Of a stretch of DNA of 56,018 nucleotides, positions 15,321 to 24,538 are shown one piece after another (position 1 is the stretch's first letter; each line of letters begins with the position of its first letter). The position numbers were made by a program, and so were the translations under genes. Source of the DNA: Pseudomonadota bacterium. GTDB taxonomy: Bacteria; Pseudomonadota; Alphaproteobacteria; Sphingomonadales; Sphingomonadaceae. Under the pieces are notes generated by a model, which did not search any database, had not been told where the DNA came from, and saw only the letters and a program-made list of their open reading frames with translations. The stretch covers positions 1-56,018 of the forward strand of contig JAFEEX010000025.1 in the NCBI GenBank assembly GCA_018240895.1. The letters run 5' to 3'.

Positions 15321-17507
15321 ATGGCAACTCTGCTGTTCACCGCCGTTGGCACGCTGATCGGCGGGCCGCTGGGCGGCGCGATCGGTGCCATTGCCGGGCG
15401 TCAGATCGATAGCCTGGTGATCGGGGGCGGTGGCAACCGTGAAGGCCCGCGGCTCAGCGAGCTGTCCGTCACCACCTCAAGCTATGGAATACCGATCCCG
15501 CGCCACTTTGGCAGGATGCGCGTGGCCGGGCAGATCATCTGGGCGACCGATCTGGTTGAGCACACCGATCGCCGCAGCAATGGCAAGGGCAAACCTTCCA
15601 CCACGCAATATACCTACACCGTCTCGTTCGCGGTGGCGCTGTCCAGCCGGGCGATTGTGGATGTCGGGCGGATCTGGGCGGATGGCAAGCTGCTGCGGGG
15701 GGCATCGGGCGATCTGAAATCCGGCGGCACCTTTCGCCTGCATACCGGGCAGGCTGACCAGATGGCCGATCCCCTGCTGGCCTCCGCCGAAGGTGCAGGG
15801 CAGTGCCCGGCCCATACCGGGCTGGCCTATGCCGTGTTCGAAGACCTTCACCTCGGCGATTTCGGAAACCGGATTCCGGCGCTGACTTTTGAAGTGATTG
15901 CCGACGCCGGGCCGTTGACGCTCGACACGCTGATCAGCGATGTGGTTGAAAACACGGATGCCGCCGTCGGCCTTGATGGCGTTGCGGGCCTGTCTTGCGA
16001 AGGGCCGATTGCCGACACACTTTCTGCTCTTGATGCGCTGTTCCCGGTCGATTGCGACGCTTGCGATGAACGGCTGACGATCCGCCCCGATCGCCATCAG
16101 AGCGCGGCGATTCCCCTGCCCGAGGCAGCGACCGCGAACGAACAGGATGCCTTCGGCGGAAACGCCGGCTTTTCGCGCCAGCGCGCACCGGAAACCGAAC
16201 AGCCGATTGCAGTGCTGCGCTATTACGACGTCGATCGGGATTTTCAGCCCGGCGTGCAGCGCGCCTCCGGGCGGCCGCTGCCCGGCCAGCCGCGCACGGC
16301 AGAACTGCCGGCGGCGCTGTCTGCCGCTGCCGCCAGAAGCCTAGTCGAACAGGCCCGCAAGCGCACGCAGTGGGCGCGGCAAACCATGTCATGGCGCGTT
16401 TCGCAGCTTGATCCGGCGATTCGCCCCGGCGCGACCGTCACCGTTCCCGATCTTCCGGGCCTGTGGCGGGTCAAGGAATGGGAATGGCGTGCGCACGGTA
16501 TCGACCTGGCGCTGGTCCGTCTTGCCCCTGCCGTTGACGGGCAGTTCGCCGGTGATGCGGGGCGGGCCAATACCGCCCCGGACAATGCGGCGGCAGCAAC
16601 CGTGCTTGTCGTCTGTGAGCTGCCCTGGGACGGCAGCCCTGGCAACCAGGTGCCGTTGATCATCGCGGCGGCATCGTCATCCCTGCCAAGCTGGAGCGGT
16701 GCCAGTCTCTATGTCGATCAGGGGGATGGCGCGCTGAAGCCGCTTGGCACCAGCGGCCGGGCGAGGGCGATCATCGGCACTGCGCTTGGTACATTGCCGC
16801 CCGGTTCGCCTTTGCTGTTTGACCGCGGCGGCAGCGTAACCGTCGCTCTGGCAGGGCACGATCTGTCGTTATCCGACGCCACCATGCGGCAACTGGCCAT
16901 GGGTGCCAACCGTGCAGTGCTTGGCGCGGAAATCATCCAATTTGCCAGGGCGGTTCCACTGGGGGACGGACATTGGACGCTTTCTGGCCTGTGGCGCGGG
17001 CGCGGCGGTACGGAAGCCGCCGTTGGATCACATATGGCCGGTGAAGTATTCGTCTTGCTGGATGGGGCGGGGGTTGTGCTTGACCCGGAAACGGTCGGTT
17101 CAACTGCCGAAAGCATGATTGCCGCAATCGGTCTGGCAGATCCGGTTCCGGTCTCCACCCGGATTCTGCTGCCGGGGATCGGTGCCCGACCGCTGGCCCC
17201 GGTTCACGGACGCTGCATGGTTCTGCCTGGCGGCGATGTGGAACTGCGCTGGGTGCGCCGTGCCCGTGGTGCCTGGCTGTGGCTCGACGGGGTCGATGCG
17301 CCGATCAACGAACAGGCCGAAATCTATGAAGTGACTTTCGGTTCTTTGTCGTCGCCAGTGGCGCGTTGGGAAACGGTAGCCACCAATCTGGCGATAGCGG
17401 CGGCCGATCTGTCCGGACTTCGCGCAGCGGCTCCGACCGGCACGTTTCATATCAGGCAGCGCGGTGACCGATCCGTGTCGGAGCCGCTCGCCATTCTTCT
17501 CAATTAG
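15321..17507 (+). CDS. GTA tail tip/host-interaction protein (gp15-like), short form
   Basis: 728 residues from the ATG at 15321 (the open frame begins inside gp14). N-terminus: FTAVGTLIGGPLGGAIGAIAGRQIDSL, a Gly-rich hydrophobic stretch typical of phage tip proteins. Then LSVTTSSYGIPIPRHFGRMRVAGQIIWATDL and YTVSFAVALS, the conserved phage-tail hub-like block, and a C-terminal beta-rich part with LSGLWRGRGGTEAAVGSH. RcGTA gp15 is, from memory, about 1,300 residues with a TIM-barrel domain; I see no such domain here. It probably recognises or penetrates the recipient surface. Confidence 0.88.
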   Translation: MATLLFTAVGTLIGGPLGGAIGAIAGRQIDSLVIGGGGNREGPRLSELSVTTSSYGIPIPRHFGRMRVAGQIIWATDLVEHTDRRSNGKGKPSTTQYTYTVSFAVALSSRAIVDVGRIWADGKLLRGASGDLKSGGTFRLHTGQADQMADPLLASAEGAGQCPAHTGLAYAVFEDLHLGDFGNRIPALTFEVIADAGPLTLDTLISDVVENTDAAVGLDGVAGLSCEGPIADTLSALDALFPVDCDACDERLTIRPDRHQSAAIPLPEAATANEQDAFGGNAGFSRQRAPETEQPIAVLRYYDVDRDFQPGVQRASGRPLPGQPRTAELPAALSAAAARSLVEQARKRTQWARQTMSWRVSQLDPAIRPGATVTVPDLPGLWRVKEWEWRAHGIDLALVRLAPAVDGQFAGDAGRANTAPDNAAAATVLVVCELPWDGSPGNQVPLIIAAASSSLPSWSGASLYVDQGDGALKPLGTSGRARAIIGTALGTLPPGSPLLFDRGGSVTVALAGHDLSLSDATMRQLAMGANRAVLGAEIIQFARAVPLGDGHWTLSGLWRGRGGTEAAVGSHMAGEVFVLLDGAGVVLDPETVGSTAESMIAAIGLADPVPVSTRILLPGIGARPLAPVHGRCMVLPGGDVELRWVRRARGAWLWLDGVDAPINEQAEIYEVTFGSLSSPVARWETVATNLAIAAADLSGLRAAAPTGTFHIRQRGDRSVSEPLAILLN

Positions 17508-17521
17508 CCAGCAGGATCAAT

Positions 17522-17977
17522 ATGATGACCGAAGCAATCTTCGAAAGCCGGACCGCGCGGCTTGATCTGCCGCTGCTCTTCGCCGGGCAGGCTCAAAAAG
17601 AGATCCATGTCAACGAGGCCTTGGCACGGATCGATGCCATGCTGTGCCTGGCGGTGGAGGGCGAGGCCGCCAGGCCTCCGGCAAGTCCGTCGGACGGTCA
17701 GGCCTGGCTCATCGCCTCGTCCCCCAGTGCCGAATGGGCCGGAAGACCGGGGCAGATCGCTGCACGCCAATCCGGTAACTGGTTGTTTTTCCGCCCGCAA
17801 ACGGGAATGCAACTGCTCAACCGGGCCAATGGCCAGATGCAGCGGTTCGATGGTGCCTGGCGCATTCCGGCCCGTCCCGCGCTGCCAAGCGGAGGTGCCA
17901 CCATTGATGTCGAGGCCCGCAACGCCATTGTCGCGATTCTACAAGTGATGACGACGGCGGGCATCATCCCGGCCTGA
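17522..17977 (+). CDS. DUF2793 protein ending the GTA cluster
   Basis: 151 residues; a second in-frame ATG at 17525 is equally possible. DUF2793 pattern: TARLDLPLLFAGQAQKEIHVNEALARIDAMLCLAVEG, PSDGQAWLIASSPSAEWAGRPGQIA, NWLFFRPQTGMQLLNRANGQMQRFDG. The family is found at the 3' end of GTA and prophage tail clusters and is thought to be a tail-fibre or surface component; this is not proven. It follows gp15 by 14 nt and is the last gene of the unit. Confidence 0.82.
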   Translation: MMTEAIFESRTARLDLPLLFAGQAQKEIHVNEALARIDAMLCLAVEGEAARPPASPSDGQAWLIASSPSAEWAGRPGQIAARQSGNWLFFRPQTGMQLLNRANGQMQRFDGAWRIPARPALPSGGATIDVEARNAIVAILQVMTTAGIIPA

Positions 17978-18060
17978 CTCGATTGATTACAGAGGTGTTT
18001 TGGCGTCGATTCATGCGATTTACGTGAAATACCGCGACAAAAATACAACAGATTGGACTT

Positions 18061-18089
18061 TTGAACGCTTGCCTCGGGAACCCTATGCA
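18061..18089 (+). promoter_or_regulatory. Promoter of the ompA-like gene
   Basis: TTGAAC (18061-18066), 17-nt spacer, TATGCA (18084-18089), 54 nt upstream of the ATG. Each hexamer is about 4 of 6. The 165-nt gap between the GTA cluster and this gene contains no other clear signal and no evident terminator. Confidence 0.45.
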
Positions 18090-18142
18090 GTTAGACGAAT
18101 TGAACTCGGTGGCTCTAATCCTACAAAAAGGGGAATACCAAA

Positions 18143-19225
18143 ATGCGCAAATTGGTCATTGGGATGGCACTTGCCTCCTCGGCCCTTGCGTCGCCGGCCC
18201 TGGCTCGCGATGACTCGTGGTACGTCGAAGGCGATGCCGGCGGCATGATCGTTGAAGACATCTTCAACTTCACAGGCTCCGGCAACAACGGCGTGCTTAA
18301 CCTCAAAACCGGTTATGACTTCGGCGGGATCGTCGGTTATGATTTCGGTCCGTTTCGGCTTGAAGCGGAAGCCAGCTTCCGCCGTGCCGAGGAAAGCGGC
18401 TTTCGCGCACCTAGCGCGTCTTATGACAACGCTCACACCGGCGGCGGTGCTTCGGCGCTGAGCTTCATGCTCAACGGCCTGCTCGATTTCGGTCCCGATG
18501 ATGGCCTGCAGGGCTTCGTCGGTGCTGGTGCCGGCGTTGGCCGCGTCAAGAACGCGGTGCTGGTGACCCAACCGAACCCGTATGACATTTCGGATTCCGA
18601 TACGCGCTTTGCGTGGCAGGCTCTGGCCGGCGTGCGTATGCCGATTTCGAACAATGTCGATCTCGGCCTGAAGTATCGCTATTACAACCAGAACCACAAC
18701 AATCTGGTCAATGTGGCCGGGCAAAATGTTCGTACCCGCTTCCGTTCGCATTCGCTGATGCTGACGCTGGGTTACAACTTCGGTGCGCCGGTTGCTCCGC
18801 CGCCGCCGCCGCCGCCTCCGCCGCCGCCTCCCCCGCCTCCGCCGCCTCCGCCGCCTCCGCCGCCTCCGCCGGTGTGCGAGAAGGGCCCGTACATCGTGTT
18901 CTTCGATTGGGATAAGTCGGACGTCACGCCTGAGGCTGCGTCGATCCTGGATTCGGCGATCACGGCCTATGGCAACTGCGCCAACGTGCCGATCATGCTG
19001 GCTGGCTATGCCGACCGTTCGGGCTCGCCGAAGTACAACGTCGGTCTGTCGGATCGTCGTAACGCCTCGGTGCGCGGTTACCTGACCTCGCATGGGGTTC
19101 CGGATGGCGCGATCACCAGCCACGGCTTTGGTGAAGCCAATCCGCGCGTCCCGACTGCTGACGGCGTCCGCGAACTGCAGAACCGCCGGGTGGAAATCAC
19201 CTACGGTCCGGGTTCGGGTATGTAA
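18143..19225 (+). CDS. OmpA-family outer membrane porin with poly-proline linker
   Basis: 360 residues. Signal peptide MRKLVIGMALASSALASPALA, cleaved before RDDSW. An eight-strand beta-barrel (about 25-213, ending LTLGYNFGAPVA) is followed by an uninterrupted run of 25 prolines (219-243) and an OmpA C-terminal peptidoglycan-binding domain (IVFFDWDKSDVTPEAASIL; ADRSGSPKYNVGLSDRRNASVRGYL with the diaminopimelate-contacting Asp and Arg; NRRVEI). It tethers the outer membrane to the cell wall. RBS AAGGGG precedes the ATG, and a strong terminator follows. Confidence 0.93.
   Translation: MRKLVIGMALASSALASPALARDDSWYVEGDAGGMIVEDIFNFTGSGNNGVLNLKTGYDFGGIVGYDFGPFRLEAEASFRRAEESGFRAPSASYDNAHTGGGASALSFMLNGLLDFGPDDGLQGFVGAGAGVGRVKNAVLVTQPNPYDISDSDTRFAWQALAGVRMPISNNVDLGLKYRYYNQNHNNLVNVAGQNVRTRFRSHSLMLTLGYNFGAPVAPPPPPPPPPPPPPPPPPPPPPPPPPVCEKGPYIVFFDWDKSDVTPEAASILDSAITAYGNCANVPIMLAGYADRSGSPKYNVGLSDRRNASVRGYLTSHGVPDGAITSHGFGEANPRVPTADGVRELQNRRVEITYGPGSGM
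18797..18871 (+). repeat. CCG/CCT microsatellite coding 25 prolines
   Basis: 75 nt of uninterrupted CCG, CCT and CCC codons, largely (CCGCCT)n in the last part. It encodes the linker between barrel and peptidoglycan-binding domain of the OmpA protein. Hexanucleotide units keep the frame when copies are gained or lost, so linker length could vary between strains. Confidence 0.9.
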
Positions 19226-19250
19226 GCAGCGGTTCACCGCAAACGTTCAA

Positions 19251-19277
19251 GGGGTCGGAGCAATCCGGCCCCTTTTT
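19251..19277 (+). terminator. Rho-independent terminator of the ompA-like gene
   Basis: GGGGTCGG (19251-19258), loop AGCAAT, CCGGCCCC (19265-19272), then TTTTT. The stem is 8 bp with one G-U pair. Confidence 0.85.
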
Positions 19278-19315
19278 CGTTATGGTTCCTGCTGGATCAA
19301 TAAAAGGAGCAGGAC

Positions 19316-19837
19316 ATGATCATGCGATTCCCCATCATTGCTGTGCTGGCGCTGGGTGGATGCACAACGCTGGGCCAGATGCCCACCCAGACCGTGGCAA
19401 CGGCCGAGATGAAACTTGCCAATGGCGCGCCGGCGGGAACTGCGGCGATAACTGCCGCCGGTGACAAACTCACCTTGTCAGTCGCGGCGATCGGCCTGCC
19501 TGAAGGGCTTCACGGCTTACACCTGCATACCACCGGATCGTGCGACGCGCCGGCATTTACCTCAGCCGGTGGACACCTTAACCCGGCGGCACATCAGCAC
19601 GGCACACTCAATCCGGCAGGAAGCCACCTGGGCGATCTGCCGAATCTTTCGGTGGGGAAGGGCGGTGCCGGTGCGGTGTCGGCGCAGCTGTCAGGCCCGC
19701 GCACGGAGATTGAACCGGCGCTGTTCGATCCCGATGGGACGGCGCTGGTCATTCATGCCGGCCCTGATGACTACAAGACCGATCCCAGCGGAAACAGCGG
19801 CGCGCGGATTGCTTGCGGCGTGCTCAAACGGGTCTGA
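19316..19837 (+). CDS. sodC: Cu/Zn superoxide dismutase, lipoprotein form
   Basis: 173 residues. A short lipoprotein signal ends in the lipobox LALGGC, so the mature protein is lipid-anchored in the periplasm. Metal ligands are visible: HGLHLHTTGSCD, GGHLNPAAHQHG, SHLGDLPNL and VIHAGPDDYKTDPSGNSGARIACGV, with the disulfide cysteine pair (SC and AC) and the C-terminal catalytic Arg in GARIACG. It turns superoxide into hydrogen peroxide and oxygen. AGGAG lies 6 nt upstream of the ATG. Convergent with the MFS gene, 2 nt apart. Confidence 0.93.
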   Translation: MIMRFPIIAVLALGGCTTLGQMPTQTVATAEMKLANGAPAGTAAITAAGDKLTLSVAAIGLPEGLHGLHLHTTGSCDAPAFTSAGGHLNPAAHQHGTLNPAGSHLGDLPNLSVGKGGAGAVSAQLSGPRTEIEPALFDPDGTALVIHAGPDDYKTDPSGNSGARIACGVLKRV

Positions 19838-19839
19838 CG

Positions 19840-21441
19840 TCAGGCTGCCTCGCCCGCGCGTTCGGTCAGGCTGGCCTCGGCCTCCGGTACTGCCTTATAG
19901 GCATGGATCAGCAAGGCCAGCGCGACCGGCGCGAGCCCGATCAGCGCGAGGATACCCGTGCGCAGGTCACCAACCAGTTTCCCATTCACCTTCACCCCGG
20001 CAAGATCAGAAATCTGTCCCACCAGATAAGACCCGAACGAAAGCCCGACCAGGGTGGTGCCCAGGAAGAATGATGCAGTCGCCGTCCCGCGCATCCGCGG
20101 CAGGACCAGATCCTGCGTGGTTGCGGCTGCCGCACCCAGCGCGGTTGCGCCAAACATTCCCGCCAGAAAATTCATCGCGTAGAACACCAGGGAATTGGCC
20201 GTGGTATAGCCGATCCAGATCGGCACGACCGGCGCGATCGCGCCAAATATGATGACCAGAATTCGCCCCGCCGGGTTGCGCTTGCGCAGGGCATCGGCCG
20301 CGGCACCGCCGATGATCACGCCCAGAAACCCTGCGATTGCGCCATTTGCCCCCAACACCAGCGCCAGCTCCTGCTTGGGAAGGTGCAGCACGGTTTCCGC
20401 ATAGGGCGCAGCCCAGAAACCGATCGCATAGGCGACCAGTGACACCAGCCCATATCCCAGCGTGGTGGTCAGAAATGCCGGGGTGCCCCAGATCAGGCGA
20501 TAGGTTGCCGGATCCGTGTGACGCAGCGTACCAGCCCAGGAAAACACAGCATAGTAGCCTACTCCAACCGCAATCCATTGCTGCCGGTTCCCGGTCAGTC
20601 TGATCATGACGTAGGCAAACAGCACCACAATAGCAGCCGCGGCAAGGTTGATTGCCAGCGCTGCGGAGCCACGCTGTGCTGCACGCCACACGGTGAACGG
20701 CGGCACGATCGTTGAAAGATCGTAGAAAAAATCCGCGATCGGGTGAGGCGATCCAGGTTTGTCACCACCGTCCATGGCCCCGCGTAGCGGTTCGCGCAGG
20801 GTGGCGACCCACAGCGCAAGCAGCAGACCAGGGATACCCACCACCAGGAATGCAGCTTGCCAGCCAACAAGTCCGAACGGTCCGCCGCCCGGATAGGCCA
20901 GGTTCCACTCCTGCCCGATCCGCGCTCCGAGAAACAGCGAGACACCGCCGCCGATATAAATCCCCGATGAATAGATCGCCAACGCAGTGGCTTTCTTGCG
21001 CTTAGGAAAGTAATCGGAAATCAGTGAGTAGGCAGTTGGGCTCGCCGTTGCTTCTCCCACCCCTACGCCCGCCCGAGCCAGGGACAGCGTTAACTTATTG
21101 TGGGCGAAGCCCGACAATGCCGTCATAGCTGACCACAACGCGAGGCCTAGCGTGAGCAGCCTTACCCTGCGCCAGTTGTCCGCAAGCCGGCCCAGCGGAA
21201 TGCCGAACAAGGCATAGAATACGGCAAAAGCCGCGCCAGCCAGAAAACCGACGTCGCTATCGGTCAGTCCAAAATCCTTCTTGATGTCGACGGCAAGAAT
21301 GCTGACGATTTGGCGGTCGATGAAATTGAGAGTATAGACCAGCACCAGAACGCCAAGGACGTACCAGGCATAGGGCTGCGCTTGTTCCTGCGGCGCTAAT
21401 GAGCGCGTTTCATCGGCCAAAACTCTTCTCCCGTCGTTCAA
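19840..21441 (-). CDS. Spinster-type MFS transporter
   Basis: 533 residues with about 12 transmembrane segments. The first (WYVLGVLVLVYTLNFIDRQIVSILAVDIKKDFGL) and GIPLGRLADNWRRVRLLTLGLALWS are typical of the spinster-like MFS family common in sphingomonads. GVGVGEATASPTAYSLISDYFPKRKKATALAIYSSG is the other family block. The substrate is unknown. The frame has no ATG start: a TTG at 21441 overlaps the queC stop (TTGA), and a second TTG at 21420 has a better Shine-Dalgarno (GGGAG, 7 nt). Coupling to queC is likely either way. Confidence 0.88.
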   Translation of the reverse strand: MNDGRRVLADETRSLAPQEQAQPYAWYVLGVLVLVYTLNFIDRQIVSILAVDIKKDFGLTDSDVGFLAGAAFAVFYALFGIPLGRLADNWRRVRLLTLGLALWSAMTALSGFAHNKLTLSLARAGVGVGEATASPTAYSLISDYFPKRKKATALAIYSSGIYIGGGVSLFLGARIGQEWNLAYPGGGPFGLVGWQAAFLVVGIPGLLLALWVATLREPLRGAMDGGDKPGSPHPIADFFYDLSTIVPPFTVWRAAQRGSAALAINLAAAAIVVLFAYVMIRLTGNRQQWIAVGVGYYAVFSWAGTLRHTDPATYRLIWGTPAFLTTTLGYGLVSLVAYAIGFWAAPYAETVLHLPKQELALVLGANGAIAGFLGVIIGGAAADALRKRNPAGRILVIIFGAIAPVVPIWIGYTTANSLVFYAMNFLAGMFGATALGAAAATTQDLVLPRMRGTATASFFLGTTLVGLSFGSYLVGQISDLAGVKVNGKLVGDLRTGILALIGLAPVALALLIHAYKAVPEAEASLTERAGEAA

Positions 21442-22133
21442 TTTGCTGTGTAGCGCGTGTCGTCGCGAATGCCGGCCTTGGCAAAGCCCTCACGCCGCAA
21501 TCGGCAACTGTCGCACTGTCCGCAGGCCGTTCCGTCCGGCCGCGGATCATAGCAGGACCAACTCATCGCCGGATCCAGCCCCAGACGCGCACATTCACGC
21601 GCTATGTCCGCCTTACCGAGATGCTGAAGCGGGGCGTGGATCACGAAGCGCTCGCCTGCCGCCCCGGCCTTGGTGGCCAGTTCCGCCAGGCTTTCGAATC
21701 CGGCGATGAATTCCGGGCGACAATCGGGATAGCCCGAATAATCAAGAGCATTGACGCCGATGAAGATATCGCGCGCGCCGATCGCCTCGGCCCAGGCCAG
21801 GGTCAGCGAAAGGAACACCAGATTGCGCGCCGGAACATAGGTCACCGGAACGCCCGCGCCGACTCCATCCTTGGGCACGGCAATATCGGCAGTCAGCGCC
21901 GAACCGCCGAATTGCCGCAAATCGAGCGGCAGTACGACATGGCACACCACCCCCAGTTGCGCAGCGATCCGCTGCGCGCTGTCCAGCTCGATCCGGTGGC
22001 GCTGGTTGTAATCAATGGTCAGCGCATTGACTGCGAAACCGCGTTCCCGCGCGAGCGCCGCGGTGACCATCGAATCGAGCCCGCCAGAAAGCAGCACAAC
22101 GGCGGGCCGCGCTTCCGATCCTTCAATCTGCAT
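21438..22133 (-). CDS. queC: 7-cyano-7-deazaguanine synthase
   Basis: 231 residues from the ATG at 22133; the frame opens further upstream but similarity begins at AVVLLSGGLDS. That SGGLDS is the ATP-pyrophosphatase PP-loop. YVPARNLVFLSLTLAWAEAIGA and INALDYSGYPDCRPEFI-like residues follow, and the zinc-binding C-terminus is SCYDP then CGQCDSCRLRREGF. QueC converts 7-carboxy-7-deazaguanine to preQ0 on the way to queuosine in tRNA. queC precedes the MFS gene with a 4-nt overlap; queD/E/F are not in the window. Confidence 0.94.
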   Translation of the reverse strand: MQIEGSEARPAVVLLSGGLDSMVTAALARERGFAVNALTIDYNQRHRIELDSAQRIAAQLGVVCHVVLPLDLRQFGGSALTADIAVPKDGVGAGVPVTYVPARNLVFLSLTLAWAEAIGARDIFIGVNALDYSGYPDCRPEFIAGFESLAELATKAGAAGERFVIHAPLQHLGKADIARECARLGLDPAMSWSCYDPRPDGTACGQCDSCRLRREGFAKAGIRDDTRYTAN

Positions 22134-22174
22134 TTGTCGGTCGCTACCCCGGCCCGGGCTGCGAGGCAACCGCC

Positions 22175-22591
22175 TCAGCCGCTGCAATCGCCCACGCGCC
22201 GCGCCTCGGCCGTAAATTCGAACGGCAATCCCTGGGCAATCCCCTGACTGTCGATCTGGATCAGCCGATTGGATTCGCGCCGGATGTGGGTGCGACCATA
22301 ACCGCGCCCCCGGCAGGTGTACTGCACGGTGACCTCGCTGGCGCCGTCCTGCACGACGAAGCGCTCGCACGCATCATCCTGATGACGCAGCTGGATGAAG
22401 CGGCGTCCGTTATCGACGCACAGGCGTTGCAGATTGCTGCCTGCATCGCGGAACCGCACTTCCCAGCGGCCCGAATCGATCTGATCGAGCATACCCAGCG
22501 CCTGCCCCCCGCCATTGGCGGGGGCGGCACAGGCAACGATAGCTGCGGCCGTGGCCGCGCACATCCGGAACAAGCTGTTTACCACCGTCAT
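22175..22591 (-). CDS. Secreted small protein, DUF3617-like
   Basis: 138 residues from the ATG at 22591, preceded by AGGA. A signal peptide (MTVVNSLFRMCAATAAAIVACAAPANG) is followed by LDQIDSGRWEVRFRDAG, RLCVDNGRRFIQLRHQDDACERFVVQDGASEVTVQYTC and a C-terminal Cys, giving disulfide-capable cysteines. The pattern GxWEvr...C...Q..C..f.v.......y.C resembles DUF3617, a periplasmic family of unknown function. A much longer open frame extends upstream across the Hsp33 gene and is not used. Confidence 0.75.
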   Translation of the reverse strand: MTVVNSLFRMCAATAAAIVACAAPANGGGQALGMLDQIDSGRWEVRFRDAGSNLQRLCVDNGRRFIQLRHQDDACERFVVQDGASEVTVQYTCRGRGYGRTHIRRESNRLIQIDSQGIAQGLPFEFTAEARRVGDCSG

Positions 22592-22706
22592 GGTTCCTGC
22601 GGACCGTTGCACTTGCCAGCCGAAAATGGGGCGAGCTGCTGGCATTTCTTGTACCATCACGACGATCAGCGGCCAAGTGTGCATTTTTATCGATGAATAG
22701 AGAAAC

Positions 22707-23615
22707 TCAGCCGGGAATCTCGAACAGGCGGGAACAGAACGCGCAGTCAACCACGATAACGCCCGCTTCATTGCGCATATCGATTCGGTCTGTTTCCGGA
22801 AACTTGGCGATAACCGCCGCGTAGTGTTCCGTGCTGCAGCGGCAACCACGGCTGAGCTGCCGGCCGGTTTCGACCCGCACTTCATCCTCGTCGTGAAACA
22901 GCCGCCACACCAGGGCCTCCATCGACAGATCAGGGTCGACCAGTTCGTCGTGACGGATCGAGCCGGCCAATGCGGCGATGTGTTCCCATTCGGGATGATC
23001 AAGCCGGACATGAAGCCGCTCGCGTCCGTCTTCGCCTTCGGCCAGGTGTTGCACCAGAAATCCCCCGGCAACGCAGCCCTGACCATCGCTGCGGATCCCG
23101 ACCCGGATCAGCGTGGGCACCTGCTCGCTTTGCGCAAAATAGCTTTCGCAGGCCTGGGCGATCGAATCCCCCTCCAGCGGAACAATTCCCTGATAGCGCT
23201 GGCCAGAACTGGCCATGTCAAACGTGATCGCCAGATAACCCTGGCCGAACAGCGCATAGAGCGAGGGATTGGCGCCCAGCGCCGTCAGCCGGTCCTGATC
23301 GAAACGGACATAGCCGCGCAATTCGCCGCCGCGATAGTCGCAGACCAGCAGATCGACCACGCCGCTTTCGGTCTGGGCCTGCATGGTAAGCTGGCCGTCA
23401 TCATCCTTCAGCAGCGAACCGATCAGCGCGGTAACCACCAGCGCCTCGGCCAGAAGGTGCTTTATCGCCGCTGGATAGGCATGAGCTGACAAAATCGTGT
23501 CGAGCACCGGCCCCAGCCGGACGATCCGCCCCCGCGCATTGCGCGCCGGAATGGTGAAGGCCATGACCCGGTCATAGCCGGTTTCTCCCTCCGCGATGTG
23601 TTCGGGCGCACTCAC
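22707..23615 (-). CDS. hslO: Hsp33 redox-regulated chaperone
   Basis: 302 residues from a GTG that overlaps the argF stop (GTGA). The N-terminal substrate-binding domain ([38 protein letters not shown]) is followed by the C-terminal zinc switch: CRC ([10 protein letters not shown]) and CAFC ([12 protein letters not shown]), the four redox-sensing cysteines. Oxidation releases zinc and activates holdase activity under oxidative and heat stress. The argD-argF-hslO order is common in alphaproteobacteria. Confidence 0.95.
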   Translation of the reverse strand: MSAPEHIAEGETGYDRVMAFTIPARNARGRIVRLGPVLDTILSAHAYPAAIKHLLAEALVVTALIGSLLKDDDGQLTMQAQTESGVVDLLVCDYRGGELRGYVRFDQDRLTALGANPSLYALFGQGYLAITFDMASSGQRYQGIVPLEGDSIAQACESYFAQSEQVPTLIRVGIRSDGQGCVAGGFLVQHLAEGEDGRERLHVRLDHPEWEHIAALAGSIRHDELVDPDLSMEALVWRLFHDEDEVRVETGRQLSRGCRCSTEHYAAVIAKFPETDRIDMRNEAGVIVVDCAFCSRLFEIPG

Positions 23616-24538
23616 AACTGGCCAAAGACCCAGCGCAGGACGGATTTCTGCCCGTGGATCCGGTTTTCGGCTTCGTCCCAGACCACCGATTGTCTTCCGT
23701 CAATCACCGCGTCGGTCACTTCCTCGCCGCGGTGAGCGGGCAGGCAGTGAAGAAACAGGGCATCGGGCTTCGCCAGCGCCATCAGTTCCTGGTTGACCTG
23801 GAAAGGTGTCATCGCCGCGATCCGCGCTTCGGCCCCGCTTTGCCCCATTGAAATCCAGGTGTCGGTAACCACCACGTCGGCCCCGCTTGCCGCTTCGCCG
23901 GAGTCGCGGTGGACAGTGATCCGGCTCCCGCGCGAGCGGGCGACATCGACATAGGCGGGATCGGCGTCATAGCCCTGAGGCACGCCGATGCGGACGTTGA
24001 AACCCATCAGGCCCGCTGCTTCGACAATCGAGCTGAGCACATTGTTGCCGTCCCCCAGCCAGGCCACTTCCAGGCCGGGCAGCGCCTTGCCGTGTTCGAC
24101 CACGGTCAGCAGGTCGGCAACGATCTGGCACGGGTGCGATGCGTCGGTCAGGCCGTTGATCACCGGGACACTGGCATGGGCCGCCAGTTCCTCGATCTTG
24201 GCGTGATCGTCAGTGCGAATCATGATCGCATCGGCCATCCGGCTGAGAACCCGCGCGGTATCGGCAATCGTTTCTCCCCGGCCGAGTTGAGTCGTTCCGG
24301 CTTCCAGCACGATCGCACTGCCGCCAAGCTGGCGCATCGCCATGTCAAACGACACGCGGGTCCGGGTCGAATTCTTTTCGAAGATCATCGCCAGCACATG
24401 GCCGGCAAGCGGCGCATCGGCATCGACGCGCCCCTTGGCCCAGCCGTTTCGCGCCGCCTTGCGCTGCTGCGCATCGACAATCATCGCCGCGATCGCGTCT
24501 CCCCCGGCGTCCGACAGATCAAGGAAGTGCCGGGTCAT
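23612..24538 (-). CDS. argF: Ornithine carbamoyltransferase
   Basis: 308 residues. The carbamoyl-phosphate loop STRTRVSFD, the central [13 protein letters not shown] and the C-terminal [13 protein letters not shown] (Cys in the ornithine site) are all present. It makes citrulline from ornithine and carbamoyl phosphate in arginine synthesis. ATGA overlap with argD upstream and GTGA overlap with hslO downstream show a tightly coupled operon. Confidence 0.96.
   Translation of the reverse strand: MTRHFLDLSDAGGDAIAAMIVDAQQRKAARNGWAKGRVDADAPLAGHVLAMIFEKNSTRTRVSFDMAMRQLGGSAIVLEAGTTQLGRGETIADTARVLSRMADAIMIRTDDHAKIEELAAHASVPVINGLTDASHPCQIVADLLTVVEHGKALPGLEVAWLGDGNNVLSSIVEAAGLMGFNVRIGVPQGYDADPAYVDVARSRGSRITVHRDSGEAASGADVVVTDTWISMGQSGAEARIAAMTPFQVNQELMALAKPDALFLHCLPAHRGEEVTDAVIDGRQSVVWDEAENRIHGQKSVLRWVFGQL

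Noticed and set aside
2874-17977. Calling the cluster a complete prophage
   Set aside because: No integrase, repressor, replication or lysis gene and no att repeats were seen; gene content and order match RcGTA.
18772-18963. Poly-glycine minus-strand frame over the OmpA proline run
   Set aside because: It is the complement of the CCG/CCT repeat and has no other content.
22592-23086. Long upstream extension of the DUF3617-like frame
   Set aside because: The extension lies inside the Hsp33 gene in another frame and lacks a signal peptide; the ATG at 22591 gives a proper exported protein.
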